DNA of 64,000 bases from Gallionella sp. (GCA_030681375.1 JAUXWM010000087.1:1-64000); one strand, 5' to 3'; shown: positions 9,177 to 17,942, counted from the first letter of the stretch. Notes: generated from the sequence alone by a model not told the origin. Numbers and translations are program-made.

Positions 9177-9931
9177 AACCGCACCTCGATACCCTGCGTC
9201 TTCATGAACTGTTTGGCCTGTTGCACGGTATATTCGCCGAAATGGAAGATGCTCGCCGCCAGCACGGCATCCGCGCCGCCCAGCGTGACGCCGTCGGCCA
9301 GGTGCTGCAAATTGCCCACTCCACCGCTGGCGATCACCGGTATCTCCAGCGCATCGGTGACGCGACGGGTGAGCGCCAGATCGAAGCCGTTTTTCTGCCC
9401 GTCCCTGTCCATGCTGGTGAGCAGGATTTCACCCGCGCCCAGACTCTGCATATTTTTCGACCATTCCACCACATCCAGTCCGGTTGCCTTGCGCCCGCCG
9501 TGGGTGAACACCTCCCAGCGCTCCGGCGCGACTTGCTTGGCATCAATCGCCACCACGATGCATTGCGAACCATAGCGCGAGCTGGCATCGGCCACCAGTT
9601 GCGGATTGAGCACAGCGGAGGTGTTGATACTGACCTTGTCCGCGCCCGCATTGAGCAGATTACGCACATCGTTCACTTCTCGCACCCCGCCACCAACCGT
9701 CAGAGGAATAAAGACCTGCGAGGCAACCTGCTCGATAATGCGAAAGATGATGCCCCTGTCGTCCGAGCTGGCGGTAATATCCAGAAAAGTCAGTTCGTCC
9801 GCGCCCTGATCGTCGTAGCGGCGTGCGATCTCCACCGGATCACCCGCATCGCGCAAGGAAACAAAACTGACCCCCTTGACCACACGCCCGTGCGTCACGT
9901 CGAGACAAGGAATGATACGTTTGGCTAACAT
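9173..9931 (-). CDS. hisF: Imidazole glycerol phosphate synthase, cyclase subunit
   Basis: This 252-residue TIM barrel uses ammonia from HisH to close the imidazole ring, making IGP and AICAR. Catalytic Asp residues are seen in the N-terminal [15 protein letters not shown] and in [14 protein letters not shown]. The phosphate-binding loops GGGVRE and ASGGVGN are intact. A 174-base spacer separates it from hisA, unlike the tight packing elsewhere in the operon. Confidence 0.97.
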   Translation of the reverse strand: MLAKRIIPCLDVTHGRVVKGVSFVSLRDAGDPVEIARRYDDQGADELTFLDITASSDDRGIIFRIIEQVASQVFIPLTVGGGVREVNDVRNLLNAGADKVSINTSAVLNPQLVADASSRYGSQCIVVAIDAKQVAPERWEVFTHGGRKATGLDVVEWSKNMQSLGAGEILLTSMDRDGQKNGFDLALTRRVTDALEIPVIASGGVGNLQHLADGVTLGGADAVLAASIFHFGEYTVQQAKQFMKTQGIEVRL

Positions 9932-10105
9932 AATTACCGCAAGCCTCGCATAGCGATTCGTTTACTTCCTCGCCCGCGCGCGGGATAACCAGCGACTTGC
10001 CCGCATGCGAGCTTAGTCGATTGGCTAGTTGCTTCTTCAGAGGATTGAGGAGAGGGAACGGGCATAAGGAGCTTAATTATTTGGCGTGCCATATATTTAT
10101 GACCG

Positions 10106-10852
10106 TTAGAATTTAGGTGACAACTCGTCCGCCAGCGCCTGCGCCACACGGAAATCCAGTGTACCTTCATAAATAGCGCGGCCGGTAATGGCGCCGGTAA
10201 TGCCTTCGGTCTGCACCGCGCACAAGGCACGCACGTCATCCAGATTGGTGATGCCGCCGCTGGCGATGACTGGGGTACGCAAAGGCCGCGCAAGTTCAAC
10301 CGTAGCTTCGATATTCACGCCGCTCAGCATGCCATCGCGTCCGATGTCGGTATAGATGATAGCTTCCACGCCATATCCTTCAAAACGCTGCGCCAGATCG
10401 CCCACATCATGCCCCGTGAGCTTGGACCAGCCGTTCACGGCCACCTTGCCAGCCTTGGCATCCAGACCCACCATGATATGGCCAGGAAACGCATCGCAAG
10501 CCTCATGCAAAAATCCGGGCACTTTCACTGCGGCCGTGCCGACGATAATGTAAGTCACGCCGAGATCGAGATAACGTTCGATGGTTTCCAGATCGCGGAT
10601 ACCGCCACCCAGTTGCACCGGCACCTCAGTGCCGACCGCTTCGATGATGCTGCGCACGGCCGCTTCGTTTTTAGGTTTGCCGGCGAATGCACCGTTCAGG
10701 TCAACTAGGTGAATTCGTTTTGCACCCTGCGCCAGCCAGTGCAGCGCAGTGGCGGCGGGATCTTCTGAAAACACCGTAGACTCTTCCATCAAGCCTTGCT
10801 TGAGGCGCACACAATGACCGTCTTTTAAATCAATCGCAGGAATTAATAGCAT
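10106..10852 (-). CDS. hisA: ProFAR isomerase
   Basis: This 248-residue TIM barrel is homologous to HisF. It isomerises ProFAR to PRFAR in histidine synthesis. It shows [19 protein letters not shown] at the start, LGGGIRD, and the second catalytic Asp in [12 protein letters not shown]. It lies 18 bases after hisH. Confidence 0.97.
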   Translation of the reverse strand: MLLIPAIDLKDGHCVRLKQGLMEESTVFSEDPAATALHWLAQGAKRIHLVDLNGAFAGKPKNEAAVRSIIEAVGTEVPVQLGGGIRDLETIERYLDLGVTYIIVGTAAVKVPGFLHEACDAFPGHIMVGLDAKAGKVAVNGWSKLTGHDVGDLAQRFEGYGVEAIIYTDIGRDGMLSGVNIEATVELARPLRTPVIASGGITNLDDVRALCAVQTEGITGAITGRAIYEGTLDFRVAQALADELSPKF

Positions 10853-10870
10853 GGCGAATAAGTTGGTAAG

Positions 10871-11506
10871 TTAAGGATTCCATTGGACAAAATTTTGCAG
10901 CAGCTTGAGCCCTGCCGCTTGGCTTTTTTCCGGGTGAAACTGCACCCCAAAAAGGTTATCCCGCGCCACGGCGCACACAAACGGCTGCGGATAATCGCTG
11001 GTCGCCTGAATTAAATCAGTATCTTGAGGTTTGACGTAATAGCTGTGCACAAAATAAAAGCGCGCATCCTGATCTATGCCGTTCCACAAAGGGTGATCAG
11101 TGAGGTGACCTACCTGATTCCAGCCCATATGCGGCACCTTGAGCTTGTTACCCTGTGTGTCGTGCATGTTAGCGGCAAAGCGCAGCACCTCGCCTCGCAA
11201 CAAACCCAGGCCGGCCACATCGCCTTCCGCGCTGTGTTCAAACAGCATTTGCAAGCCTATGCAAATACCCAGAAAAGGCTTGCTGCGCGCCGCCTCCAGA
11301 ACCGCGGCGCGCAAACCGCGCCCATCCAGTTCACGCATGCAGTCCGGCATCGCGCCCTGACCGGGAAACACCACACGATCCGCCTGGGCGATCACGCGCG
11401 CGTCATCCGTGACGACGATCTCCGCTTCGGGAGCAACGCTGCGCAAGGCCTGCTCGACCGAGCGCAGATTGCCCATTCCATAATCGACTATGGCAACATT
11501 AACCAT
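10871..11506 (-). CDS. hisH: Imidazole glycerol phosphate synthase, glutamine amidotransferase subunit
   Basis: This 211-residue class-I glutaminase supplies ammonia to HisF. The nucleophilic Cys is in FLGICIGLQ, the oxyanion strand is the usual FPGQGAMPDC, and the His/Glu pair is in VQFHPEKSQ near the C-terminus. It sits six bases after hisB in the operon. Confidence 0.97.
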   Translation of the reverse strand: MVNVAIVDYGMGNLRSVEQALRSVAPEAEIVVTDDARVIAQADRVVFPGQGAMPDCMRELDGRGLRAAVLEAARSKPFLGICIGLQMLFEHSAEGDVAGLGLLRGEVLRFAANMHDTQGNKLKVPHMGWNQVGHLTDHPLWNGIDQDARFYFVHSYYVKPQDTDLIQATSDYPQPFVCAVARDNLFGVQFHPEKSQAAGLKLLQNFVQWNP

Positions 11507-11512
11507 CTGAAT

Positions 11513-12100
11513 TTATAACGACCCTTTAGTGGAAGGCATCATGCCAGCCATGCGCAAATCCGATTCCAGCGCCATGCGCAAGGCGCGACCGAAGGCCTTG
11601 AATATCGTTTCGGCCTGATGATGCGCATTATTGCCAGCCAGATTGTCGATATGCAGCGTGACCAGCGCGTGATTGACGAAGCCCTGAAAAAACTCATGGA
11701 ACAGGTCCACATCGAAATCGCCTATGCTGGCGCGTGCAAATTCGCAATTGAACACCAGACCAGGACGACCGGACAAATCCAGCACCACGCGTGACAGCGC
11801 CTCATCCAGCGGCACATAAGCGTGACCGTAACGAGTCAAGCCCTTCTTGTCGCCGACCGCCTGATTGAATGCCTGCCCCAGCGTGATACCCAAGTCTTCC
11901 ACGGTGTGGTGCGCATCAATGTGCAAATCCCCACGGGCGACGATGCTAATATCCAGCAGGCCATGACGCGCCACCTGATCGAGCATGTGATCGAGAAATG
12001 GCAAGCCGGTATCAAAACTGGCCTTGCCGCTGCCATCCAGCTCCAGCTCGACGCTGATCTGCGTCTCCAGTGTGTTGCGAGTGACTTTCGCGCTACGCAT
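11513..12100 (-). CDS. hisB: Imidazoleglycerol-phosphate dehydratase
   Basis: A monofunctional 195-residue IGP dehydratase making imidazole acetol phosphate. Both manganese-binding motifs are present: [10 protein letters not shown] (about residue 65) and NAHHQAE near the end. The start at 12100 is chosen because AAGGAAT precedes it; a TTG 15 bases upstream is possible but would overlap that site. There is no N-terminal phosphatase domain, unlike enterobacterial HisB. Confidence 0.96.
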   Translation of the reverse strand: MRSAKVTRNTLETQISVELELDGSGKASFDTGLPFLDHMLDQVARHGLLDISIVARGDLHIDAHHTVEDLGITLGQAFNQAVGDKKGLTRYGHAYVPLDEALSRVVLDLSGRPGLVFNCEFARASIGDFDVDLFHEFFQGFVNHALVTLHIDNLAGNNAHHQAETIFKAFGRALRMALESDLRMAGMMPSTKGSL

Positions 12101-12148
12101 ATTATTCCTTATCAATCGCTTACTTGATTTAACCGACCTGACACTCTA

Positions 12149-12247
12149 CTCCCTCCCCTTCAAGGGGAGGGTTGGGGTGGGGATGGGTTTAATGGCGGCG
12201 AATATCACCCATCCCCTACCCAGCCTCCCTCTTGAAGGGGGAGGGAG
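12149..12247. repeat. 40-bp inverted repeat element between hisB and hisC
   Basis: Two near-perfect complementary arms (12149-12188 and 12207-12247) surround an 18-base loop. Each arm itself contains a CCCTCCCCTTCAAGGGG-like palindrome. A half-copy of this internal palindrome appears at 20648-20668 before proA. It would fold into a very long hairpin in the his mRNA. It looks like a dispersed REP/MITE-type element and could attenuate distal his-tat expression. Confidence 0.8.
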
Positions 12248-12255
12248 CCTGATTT

Positions 12256-13341
12256 CTACCCAATACTTTCTTGCAATACCACAATAAACCTTTGATTCTC
12301 TTCCGGCGTACCCACCGTGACGCGCAGACAATCTGTCAACATAGGATGTCCGCCGTTCAGGTTTTTGATCAGCACGCCGCGCCGTTTCATACCTTCAAAC
12401 ACTGCCGTAGCCTGGCTCACGCGAAACAACAGAAAATTCGCCTCGGTCGGATAGACCTGCACGCCTGCAATCGCTTTCAACTGTTCGAACAGCACAGCTC
12501 GCTCTGACATGATCTGAGCAGCTTGCTGCAACAGCACTTCATGGTTATCAAGTAATTTCTCGGCAACAAGCTGTGGCAAAACGCCGACATTATACGGCAA
12601 ACGCAGCTTTTCCAACTGCTCCAGCCAAACGGCACTGCCCGCCAGAAAACCCAGCCGCAACCCGGCCATGCCCAGCTTGGAAAAAGTGCGCATCACCAGC
12701 AGATTGGGGTAACGAGCCAACTGCGGGATAAAACTGTCGCGTGCAAAGGCATAATAGGCTTCGTCCACTACCACCAGACCCGGCGAGGCGGCAATGATTT
12801 CCTGCACCGCCTCCGCGCTGAACAAATTGCCAGTGGGGTTGTTGGGATACGCCAGAAACACCAGCGCAGGCTGTTCGCGTTCGATTGCCGATAGCATCGC
12901 CGCCAGATCCAGCCCGAAATCCGCAGCCAGCGGCACACCCACATAGCGCATGGCGGTGAAGGTCGCGATCATTTTATACATCACAAATGAAGGCTCCACG
13001 CTCAACAGCGTCGCACCGGGCTTGTTCAGCGCCATAGCCAGCAATTGAATCAACTCATCCGAACCATTGCCCAGCAAAACATCGATGCCCGCTGGCAAAT
13101 CCAGCAGTTCGCGTATTTTGCCCTTCAAGGCGAGCGGGTTCGGATCAGGATAACGGTTGATGTCGGCGTCGGCTACGATAGCGGCGATTTCCTCGCGCAA
13201 GGGCTGAGGCAACAAATAAGGGTTCTCCATCGCGTCCAGCTTGATATAACCACTGCTGTCCGGCACATGATATGCACTCAGCGCGAGTATTTCGGTACGA
13301 ATCAGATTCTTGACCAGCGAGGAAGCGGAAACGGACGACAT
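12256..13341 (-). CDS. hisC: Histidinol-phosphate aminotransferase
   Basis: A class-I/II PLP aminotransferase of 361 residues from the chosen start. It makes histidinol phosphate from imidazole acetol phosphate and glutamate. It shows [21 protein letters not shown] and the PLP-lysine motif [14 protein letters not shown]. The frame is open to an ATG at 13395, but that 18-residue extension is not family-like. The ATG at 13341, starting [17 protein letters not shown], fits homologues, though neither start has a clear Shine-Dalgarno. It is the first his gene in this window. Confidence 0.93.
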   Translation of the reverse strand: MSSVSASSLVKNLIRTEILALSAYHVPDSSGYIKLDAMENPYLLPQPLREEIAAIVADADINRYPDPNPLALKGKIRELLDLPAGIDVLLGNGSDELIQLLAMALNKPGATLLSVEPSFVMYKMIATFTAMRYVGVPLAADFGLDLAAMLSAIEREQPALVFLAYPNNPTGNLFSAEAVQEIIAASPGLVVVDEAYYAFARDSFIPQLARYPNLLVMRTFSKLGMAGLRLGFLAGSAVWLEQLEKLRLPYNVGVLPQLVAEKLLDNHEVLLQQAAQIMSERAVLFEQLKAIAGVQVYPTEANFLLFRVSQATAVFEGMKRRGVLIKNLNGGHPMLTDCLRVTVGTPEENQRFIVVLQESIG

Positions 13342-13606
13342 GGGAGGCGAATAATACGATAGATAGATGACGCTGCGAAGCTTACCACAGCTCATTCATT
13401 ACTGCGCTAGTGACTGCGTAAAAACAGGGAAGTGACGGATAAACACAGCCACAAACAATCCATACGCTCTTCTCTGGAGGGCGAAATGGATTGCCGCAGC
13501 CCTTCGGGCTACGCAGCGACACCCCCATAAATAATTCCCTGACTAGATGACACCTTCCATCTGCGGAAGCCTTTATCGGCCAACCCTCAAGCCACCCAGG
13601 CCTGCT

Positions 13607-13831
13607 TTAGAAAAATGCTTTCATTACCAATGCAATAATGCCCCCCATTACTACACCCAGCATTACTTTGATTGGCGCAAGTTCAACTTGCAAATCTTTT
13701 TTTGTGACCAGTTCCTGATCGTTGGATGCATCACGGTACGCAGCAGCAATCGCTTCGGCTTGCTTCTCGTCCATGCCGGACGCCTCAAGCGTCTTAACGA
13801 ACTTCAATGTGTCAAATGTAACGGTGCTCAT
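13607..13831 (-). CDS. Small DUF1640/CCDC90-like coiled-coil membrane protein, copy A
   Basis: This 74-residue protein starts MSTVTFDTLKFVKTLEASGM, has a short helical head predicted to form coiled coil, and ends in one C-terminal membrane helix (about 53-72) followed by KAFF. The FDTxKFVxxLxxxGxxxxQAEAI pattern resembles the DUF1640 (CCDC90/MCUR1-like) family. Function in bacteria is unknown. The start at 13831 is preceded by GGGAGC. It is a tandem paralogue of the next gene upstream, and the two share upstream DNA including a hairpin. Confidence 0.7.
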   Translation of the reverse strand: MSTVTFDTLKFVKTLEASGMDEKQAEAIAAAYRDASNDQELVTKKDLQVELAPIKVMLGVVMGGIIALVMKAFF

Positions 13832-13890
13832 AACTGCTCCCAATCCAATTTCAGCGCACAGTGTAGCAGAAAAAATACATGCAAAAAAAC

Positions 13891-13937
13891 AGGGGAGACC
13901 GAAGCCTGTCCTGAGCGACAGTCGAAGTCTCCCCTGT
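13891..13937 (-). terminator. Hairpin/terminator between the two DUF1640-like genes
   Basis: CAGGGGAGAC pairs with GTCTCCCCTG across a loop holding a second small palindrome (CTGTC...GACAG). It follows copy B and precedes copy A. The same outer stem, without the nested insert, is at 14305-14331. The duplication therefore copied gene plus hairpin, and this copy then gained about 20 bases in the loop. Confidence 0.65.
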
Positions 13938-13988
13938 TTGTACTACATCAGCTTTTGTGTGATGGGGACGGACAGACCCAGCTCGTGC

Positions 13989-14246
13989 TTAGAAGAAGGC
14001 TTTCAGTATCAACGCCACAATGCAGCCCAGCACGATGCCCAACATATATTTGTGCATTTGCAGCTCCATTTTGATCGGCGTAAGTTCTTTTTGCAGCGTT
14101 AACTCAAGGTCAACCTTGGTCAACAACGCTTGATCTGCTGCAGCACCTTGATAGGCGGTCGCAATTCCCTTTGCCTTTTCATCATCGAAGCCGCTCTTTT
14201 TGAGTGTTTCAACAAACTTCAAGGTGTCAAACGTAACGGTGCTCAT
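13989..14246 (-). CDS. Small DUF1640/CCDC90-like coiled-coil membrane protein, copy B
   Basis: An 85-residue paralogue of copy A with the same start (MSTVTFDTLKFVETL), a somewhat longer coiled-coil middle (LELTLQKELTPIKMELQMHKY) and a C-terminal membrane helix ending in KAFF. The start at 14246 has the same GGGAGC Shine-Dalgarno context as copy A. It lies between copy A and the cytochrome-porin gene, on the same strand but behind a terminator. Function unknown; a homo- or hetero-oligomeric membrane-tethered coiled coil is likely. Confidence 0.7.
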   Translation of the reverse strand: MSTVTFDTLKFVETLKKSGFDDEKAKGIATAYQGAAADQALLTKVDLELTLQKELTPIKMELQMHKYMLGIVLGCIVALILKAFF

Positions 14247-14304
14247 AGCTGCTCCCAATTCACAACAGTGAGGCAGCGTAGCAGAAAAACCACGCGCAAA
14301 AAAC

Positions 14305-14331
14305 AGGGGAGACCGAAGTCTCCCCTGTTCA
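14305..14331 (-). terminator. Terminator after the cytochrome-porin gene
   Basis: The stem CAGGGGAGAC/GTCTCCCCTG with a CGAA tetraloop lies about 65 bases past the 14397 stop. On the minus strand it is followed by a T-rich stretch. Confidence 0.75.
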
Positions 14332-14396
14332 TCTTATCTTAAGTTTCCAGACTCGCTGCTCATTACCTCAAACGGCTTGCCTCGATTCTTTCAGAT

Positions 14397-15707
14397 TTAC
14401 CAAGCTGCTTCCAGCATCAAAGTGGTCAGGCTCTTCTGAGCACCCACGAAGTTGCGTGAATTGCCGCTGTACTGGCTGTGGTTGATGTGCAAAGCAACGT
14501 TCTGAACCATGTCATACACTGCAGTTACAGTAATTGCATTGTCTTGAGTACCGCGACCAGCAAGAACGTTAGCAGCAGTTACAGCACCACCAGTCTTCGC
14601 ATTGCGGTATGCTGCGCCGATGCTCAGAGTGTGTGGGATTACAGTGTAATCAACGCCGATGGTAGTAGCTTTACGATCCGATGCTGCAATCGCGCCTACA
14701 GGTGCAACAGCCAGGAGGGCGCCATTGTAGGAGTTACCGTTGATGGTAGCTGGAGCAGAAGCGTGTTGCAGATATACGCCCATTTCCTTGCCAGCAACTT
14801 CACCTTGAGCCTGGAAGTCAAAGAAGGTTTGCTTGGTATCAACTACAGCAGCAACCAACGGGCCTGTACCTGAAGTGCCTGACATAGAACCTGCACCCAA
14901 CACCATAGCCCAGTCACCCACGGTTGGAGTAGCTGCAACACGGATGTAAGTAGACTTCATATCGAAAGAATTCAAAGCAGCAACGTTAGCGCCCATACCG
15001 AACGAAGGAGCCCACTTGGTGATATTGATAAAGCCCATATCGTTTTGCGCGCTCAAAGCGATACCTGTTGCCATACCAGCATCAATACCGCGGTCTGCGT
15101 TGTACTGGATAGCGGAAGTTTCACGACGGTGCTCAGCCCAACGGTTAGCACGCATTACGCCGCCACTGGACAACTCGTAGCCGTACTGCACACCCAGTGC
15201 ATCGGTGGTGAACGGAGTCACGGACAGCTTGGCACCGCCCACGTCAAAACCGATAGGGAATTTGAAGCCAGCCAGCAATTGGCCACCAGCATTCACAGTA
15301 TTACCTTCAAACAGGAAGCCGATATTTTCAGCTACGCGACCGCCGAAGAACAGACTGAATTCGTCGCCGAATTGCAGTTGGCCGTCAGCTGGAAGGTTAG
15401 GATCAGTGCCCAGAACTTTAGCAGATGCTGAGTTATCTTTCTGGTAAAGAACTTTTGCCAGGATAGCGGCGTTCAGTGCGTTAGGGATAGACAGGTGATC
15501 GCCTTCAACTTTTTCCTGCGCGCCCATCATGGTGTAACCGGCGGCCTTGAATGAACGACCGAAACCGTTCAGAACTGGGAAGTGTTGTGCGTGGCAAGCA
15601 GTACATGCCATGCCGGTTTGACGTGCGAATGCTGGCAAAGCAGATGCTTCTGGCGCAAATGCTGCTGCGGCCATTACGCCTGCGATAGAGAGAACGATTT
15701 TTTTCAT
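14397..15707 (-). CDS. Cyc2-like monohaem cytochrome-porin fusion (outer membrane)
   Basis: This 436-residue protein has a signal peptide (about 1-23), then a short cytochrome head with a single haem site CTACH at residues 35-39 in the context FARQTGMACTACHAQHFPVLNGFGR. About 370 residues with alternating beta-strand character follow, ending in the C-terminal aromatic LEAAW typical of outer-membrane barrels. This layout is that of Cyc2-type iron oxidases, in which a haem inside a porin moves electrons across the outer membrane. Other cytochrome-porins share it, so Fe(II) oxidation is inference. I chose the ATG at 15707 for its AAGGA Shine-Dalgarno. No partner cytochrome is adjacent. Confidence 0.7.
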   Translation of the reverse strand: MKKIVLSIAGVMAAAAFAPEASALPAFARQTGMACTACHAQHFPVLNGFGRSFKAAGYTMMGAQEKVEGDHLSIPNALNAAILAKVLYQKDNSASAKVLGTDPNLPADGQLQFGDEFSLFFGGRVAENIGFLFEGNTVNAGGQLLAGFKFPIGFDVGGAKLSVTPFTTDALGVQYGYELSSGGVMRANRWAEHRRETSAIQYNADRGIDAGMATGIALSAQNDMGFINITKWAPSFGMGANVAALNSFDMKSTYIRVAATPTVGDWAMVLGAGSMSGTSGTGPLVAAVVDTKQTFFDFQAQGEVAGKEMGVYLQHASAPATINGNSYNGALLAVAPVGAIAASDRKATTIGVDYTVIPHTLSIGAAYRNAKTGGAVTAANVLAGRGTQDNAITVTAVYDMVQNVALHINHSQYSGNSRNFVGAQKSLTTLMLEAAW

Positions 15708-15835
15708 GATTTGTCCTTGTGTATTAATTGAAGTGATTGCAAGACCTCCCTGCCTCCACTGGGTACGCACTGTATAGAAACGCGACAGCCCCTGTCAAAA
15801 ACTTAGCCGCAAAGTGTGTTTTTTTTGCAACATGC

Positions 15836-15948
15836 GTAGGGTGGGCACGTTCTGTGTGCCCACGCGGTGCGGGTCGTCCCATGCGCCCACGTGGCGCATT
15901 CCACGGCGCATTCCACAACGCGTGGGCACAAAGGCGTGCCCACCCTAC
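15836..15948. repeat. REP doublet GTAGGGTGGGCAC ... GTGCCCACCCTAC
   Basis: One REP hairpin (GTAGGGTGGGCAC at 15836-15848, GTGCCCAC at 15856-15863) faces an inverted copy (GCGTGGGCAC at 15920, GTGCCCACCCTAC at 15936-15948). About 50 bases with further CGCCCACGTGGCGC-type palindromes lie between them. This is the layout of a REPIN. It borders the RAYT pseudogene and contains its stop codon. Confidence 0.8.
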
Positions 15949-16445
15949 GATTCATGCATTCCCTCGCGCACATAACGGTGAATAGACGAATAAGGCCAAT
16001 CCGTGGCGTTTGGCACGTACCCGTGTTTAACCGGATTGAAATGTACGTAATCCAGATGGCGGATGTAGTCATTTTCATCACGAATGCGATGTTCCCAGAA
16101 TCGCCGCTGCCATATTGTTGATTCACGATGCTTGAGCTTCGACGCAACCACTCACTCGGCACGACGATAATCAGCCCGGCAAGCCAACGAAACCGAGCGT
16201 TTTATTTTCATCCAACGCGTGGAAAAGTCGGCATCGCCTTCAGGCAATGTCCATACACAATGCAAGTGATCAGGCAACAGCACCCAGGCATCAATAACGA
16301 AAGGATACGATGCACGCACCGTTTTTATTGCATCGCGCAAGGCAAGGCGTATCGCCTCATCGCATAAGATTGCTTGCCGACGGTACGCGACTACGGTAAA
16401 GAAATAGCTTGATCCGGTTACGGTTGCGCGGCGATAACGTGACAT
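15945..16445 (-). pseudogene. REP-associated tyrosine transposase (RAYT, TnpA-REP), interrupted by an in-frame TGA
   Basis: The two halves are in the same frame and joined at one TGA codon (16152-16154). The upstream part (start MSRYRRATVTGSSYFFTVV) has the HUH motif DHLHCVW. The downstream part has the family signature WQRRFWEHRI...YVHFNPVKHGYV with the candidate catalytic Tyr, then WPYSS. Without the stop the product would be about 166 residues, full length for the family. RAYTs are single-strand transposases that mobilise REP sequences. REP arrays flank this gene on both sides, and its TAG stop is formed by a REP. A single nonsense codon implies recent loss, or a sequencing error. Confidence 0.85.
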
Positions 16446-16489
16446 GGTGATTGACCCCAATCAATGTTCATACGCTTGAGCATAAAACT

Positions 16490-16626
16490 CGCGACGCGTG
16501 GCGCATAAAACATATTCGCAACGCGTGGGCAAAAAACAACCCGCAACGCGTGGGCAAAAAACAACCCGCAACGCGTGGGCAAAAAGACAGCCCGCAACGC
16601 GTGGGCAAAAAGACAGCCCACCCTAC
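16490..16626. repeat. REP-derived tandem array, 25-26 bp unit
   Basis: Four near-identical units starting CGCAACGCGTGGGCAAAAA begin at 16517, 16542, 16567 and 16593; a degenerate unit begins at 16490. The array ends in GCCCACCCTAC, the REP end. The period is 25 for the first two units and 26 for the next two. It lies between the RAYT start and coq7, and its last bases encode the coq7 stop codon. Confidence 0.9.
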
Positions 16627-17252
16627 ACCTGGTAAACCAGGGTGGTCATTATTTTGCCGTTTAGCTTCATCGCTGTTTGCACGGCTTGCGGCAAGGGCAC
16701 GCCGCCCAGTTCGGTCGCCATATCGGCATGACCGATTTCGTCGGTGTACATTTGCGCGACGATGGCGCGACTCTTTTCGTCCTGCGGCGGCAGCTTTTCC
16801 AGATGACTTTGCAAATGCCCGCCCACCTGCTGTTCGGTTTCGGCCAGAAAACCGAGATTCCATTTGTCGCCCAGCATACCGGCAAACGCGCCCAAGGCCA
16901 GCGAACCGGTGTACCAGAGCGGATTGAGCACGCTCAGATGCCCGCCCAACTCATGCACACGATGCGCCGTCCATGCCAGATGCTCAGTCTCCTCCTGCGC
17001 CGCCTGTTGCAACTGCTGTTGCACCAGCGGATCGCGCGCCGTCAGCGCCTGCCCCTGATAGAGCGCCTGCGCGCAAATCTCCCCGCTATGGTTGACGCGC
17101 ATCAACGCGGCAGCATGCTGCTTCTCCGCCTCGCTCAACGGCGCTTCCTCCACCTCCGCATCAGGATAAGGCCGCACGCTATGCGCCTGACTGAACAGGG
17201 TACGCAAGCCCTTATCAAATTCAACGATAAAACGATCCGCATTTAACATCAT
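16623..17252 (-). CDS. coq7: Demethoxyubiquinone hydroxylase (Coq7 family)
   Basis: This 209-residue di-iron hydroxylase adds the last ring hydroxyl in ubiquinone synthesis. Duplicated iron-binding motifs are visible: MRVNHSGEICAQALYQGQ, EETEHLAWTAHR and, in the second repeat, ETEQQVGGHLQSHLE and DEIGHADMA. It probably serves the ubiquinone pool of the bc1 complex. The stop codon TAG belongs to the REP end GTAGGGTGGGC, so the C-terminus (LVYQV) is set by the repeat. Confidence 0.95.
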   Translation of the reverse strand: MMLNADRFIVEFDKGLRTLFSQAHSVRPYPDAEVEEAPLSEAEKQHAAALMRVNHSGEICAQALYQGQALTARDPLVQQQLQQAAQEETEHLAWTAHRVHELGGHLSVLNPLWYTGSLALGAFAGMLGDKWNLGFLAETEQQVGGHLQSHLEKLPPQDEKSRAIVAQMYTDEIGHADMATELGGVPLPQAVQTAMKLNGKIMTTLVYQV

Positions 17253-17269
17253 CTACTCCCAAAAAGTCC

Positions 17270-17296
17270 TTCATTCCGGCCTTGAGCCGGAATCCA
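17270..17296. repeat. Palindromic repeat ATTCCGGCCTTGAGCCGGAAT
   Basis: A short perfect-armed palindrome followed by CCAG lies in the coq7/DUF2442 spacer. It is related to the ATTCCCGC...GCGGGAAT and CCGGGCTTGACCCGGAATCCAG copies at 20711, 22226 and 22317. Confidence 0.7.
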
Positions 17297-17348
17297 GCGA
17301 AATAAACCACCGCGTAGCAGACAAAACCTCAAAATCGCTTCACGCAGA

Positions 17349-17591
17349 TTACCGAACATCGATTGCAATGGAACGGTCGTAAAGTGTTTCAGGCGCAATA
17401 TCCAAATCGCCCGGCCAGCACACGGTATCGAGCGATACAAATGCCTGTTTAAAAAGGGCTATATCCTGCAATTTGACAAAAACGCCCCGATTCAAATAGG
17501 GGCGAGCATCAAACAGGCGATGATCTCCGGTGCTAAACCAAAGTTCCAGCGAAAAATCATTACGGGGCACGACTCGAATCACAGCTTCCAT
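17349..17591 (-). CDS. DUF2442 domain protein
   Basis: This 80-residue protein begins MEAVIRVVPRNDFSLELWFSTGDHRLFD and has the RPYLNRGVFVKLQDIALFKQ core typical of DUF2442. It is found downstream of a DUF4160 gene in many bacteria, and the pair behaves like a small two-gene module, possibly toxin-antitoxin related; this is not established. Here it starts eight bases after the DUF4160 stop, so the two are cotranscribed. Confidence 0.75.
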   Translation of the reverse strand: MEAVIRVVPRNDFSLELWFSTGDHRLFDARPYLNRGVFVKLQDIALFKQAFVSLDTVCWPGDLDIAPETLYDRSIAIDVR

Positions 17592-17599
17592 AATTTTTC

Positions 17600-17869
17600 C
17601 TAACGCAAGGGATCAATGGCAAACGGTGTTTGGCCATTAACCGCCAACTCCCAATCTGCCAACAATGACTCTCGATGTATTTCAATCCACGCCTGCACCA
17701 ATCTCACCTTGGCTACAGGAATTTCACCACTCAATATCGCTGCATCCAGAATTGAAAATGACGCTTCTTGACCTTGATATTTGGCGTGAATGTGAGGCAG
17801 CTTATGCCGCTCGTCATCATAAAAATACAAACAAATCACAATTCTGTAGAACATGCTGATTGTCGGCAT
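17600..17869 (-). CDS. DUF4160 domain protein
   Basis: This 89-residue protein contains MPTISMFYRIVICLYFYDD followed by HKLPHIHAKYQGQEASFSI, the DUF4160 signature with an HIHA motif that could bind metal or act catalytically. It is the upstream partner of DUF2442. Function unknown; the pairing and the accessory distribution of the family suggest a toxin-antitoxin-like module. Confidence 0.75.
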   Translation of the reverse strand: MPTISMFYRIVICLYFYDDERHKLPHIHAKYQGQEASFSILDAAILSGEIPVAKVRLVQAWIEIHRESLLADWELAVNGQTPFAIDPLR

Positions 17870-17942
17870 AGCAAACCTCCGCGAACAACCATTTCAAAAC
17901 ATCACGCAATGTAGAGAATTCATAAGCTACCGTCAATAAAAA

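Noticed and set aside
13396..13606. Possible gene or RNA between hisC and the DUF1640-like pair
   Set aside because: It contains short palindromes (for example GCAGCCCTTCGGGCTACG) but no reading frame or known RNA pattern I can support.
15945..16445. Selenocysteine or programmed read-through at the TGA of the RAYT gene
   Set aside because: No SECIS-like hairpin was evident after the TGA, and RAYTs are not selenoproteins. A nonsense mutation is simpler.
16490..16626. CRISPR array
   Set aside because: The units are contiguous 25-26 bp tandem copies without unique spacers and match the local REP sequence. There are no cas genes.
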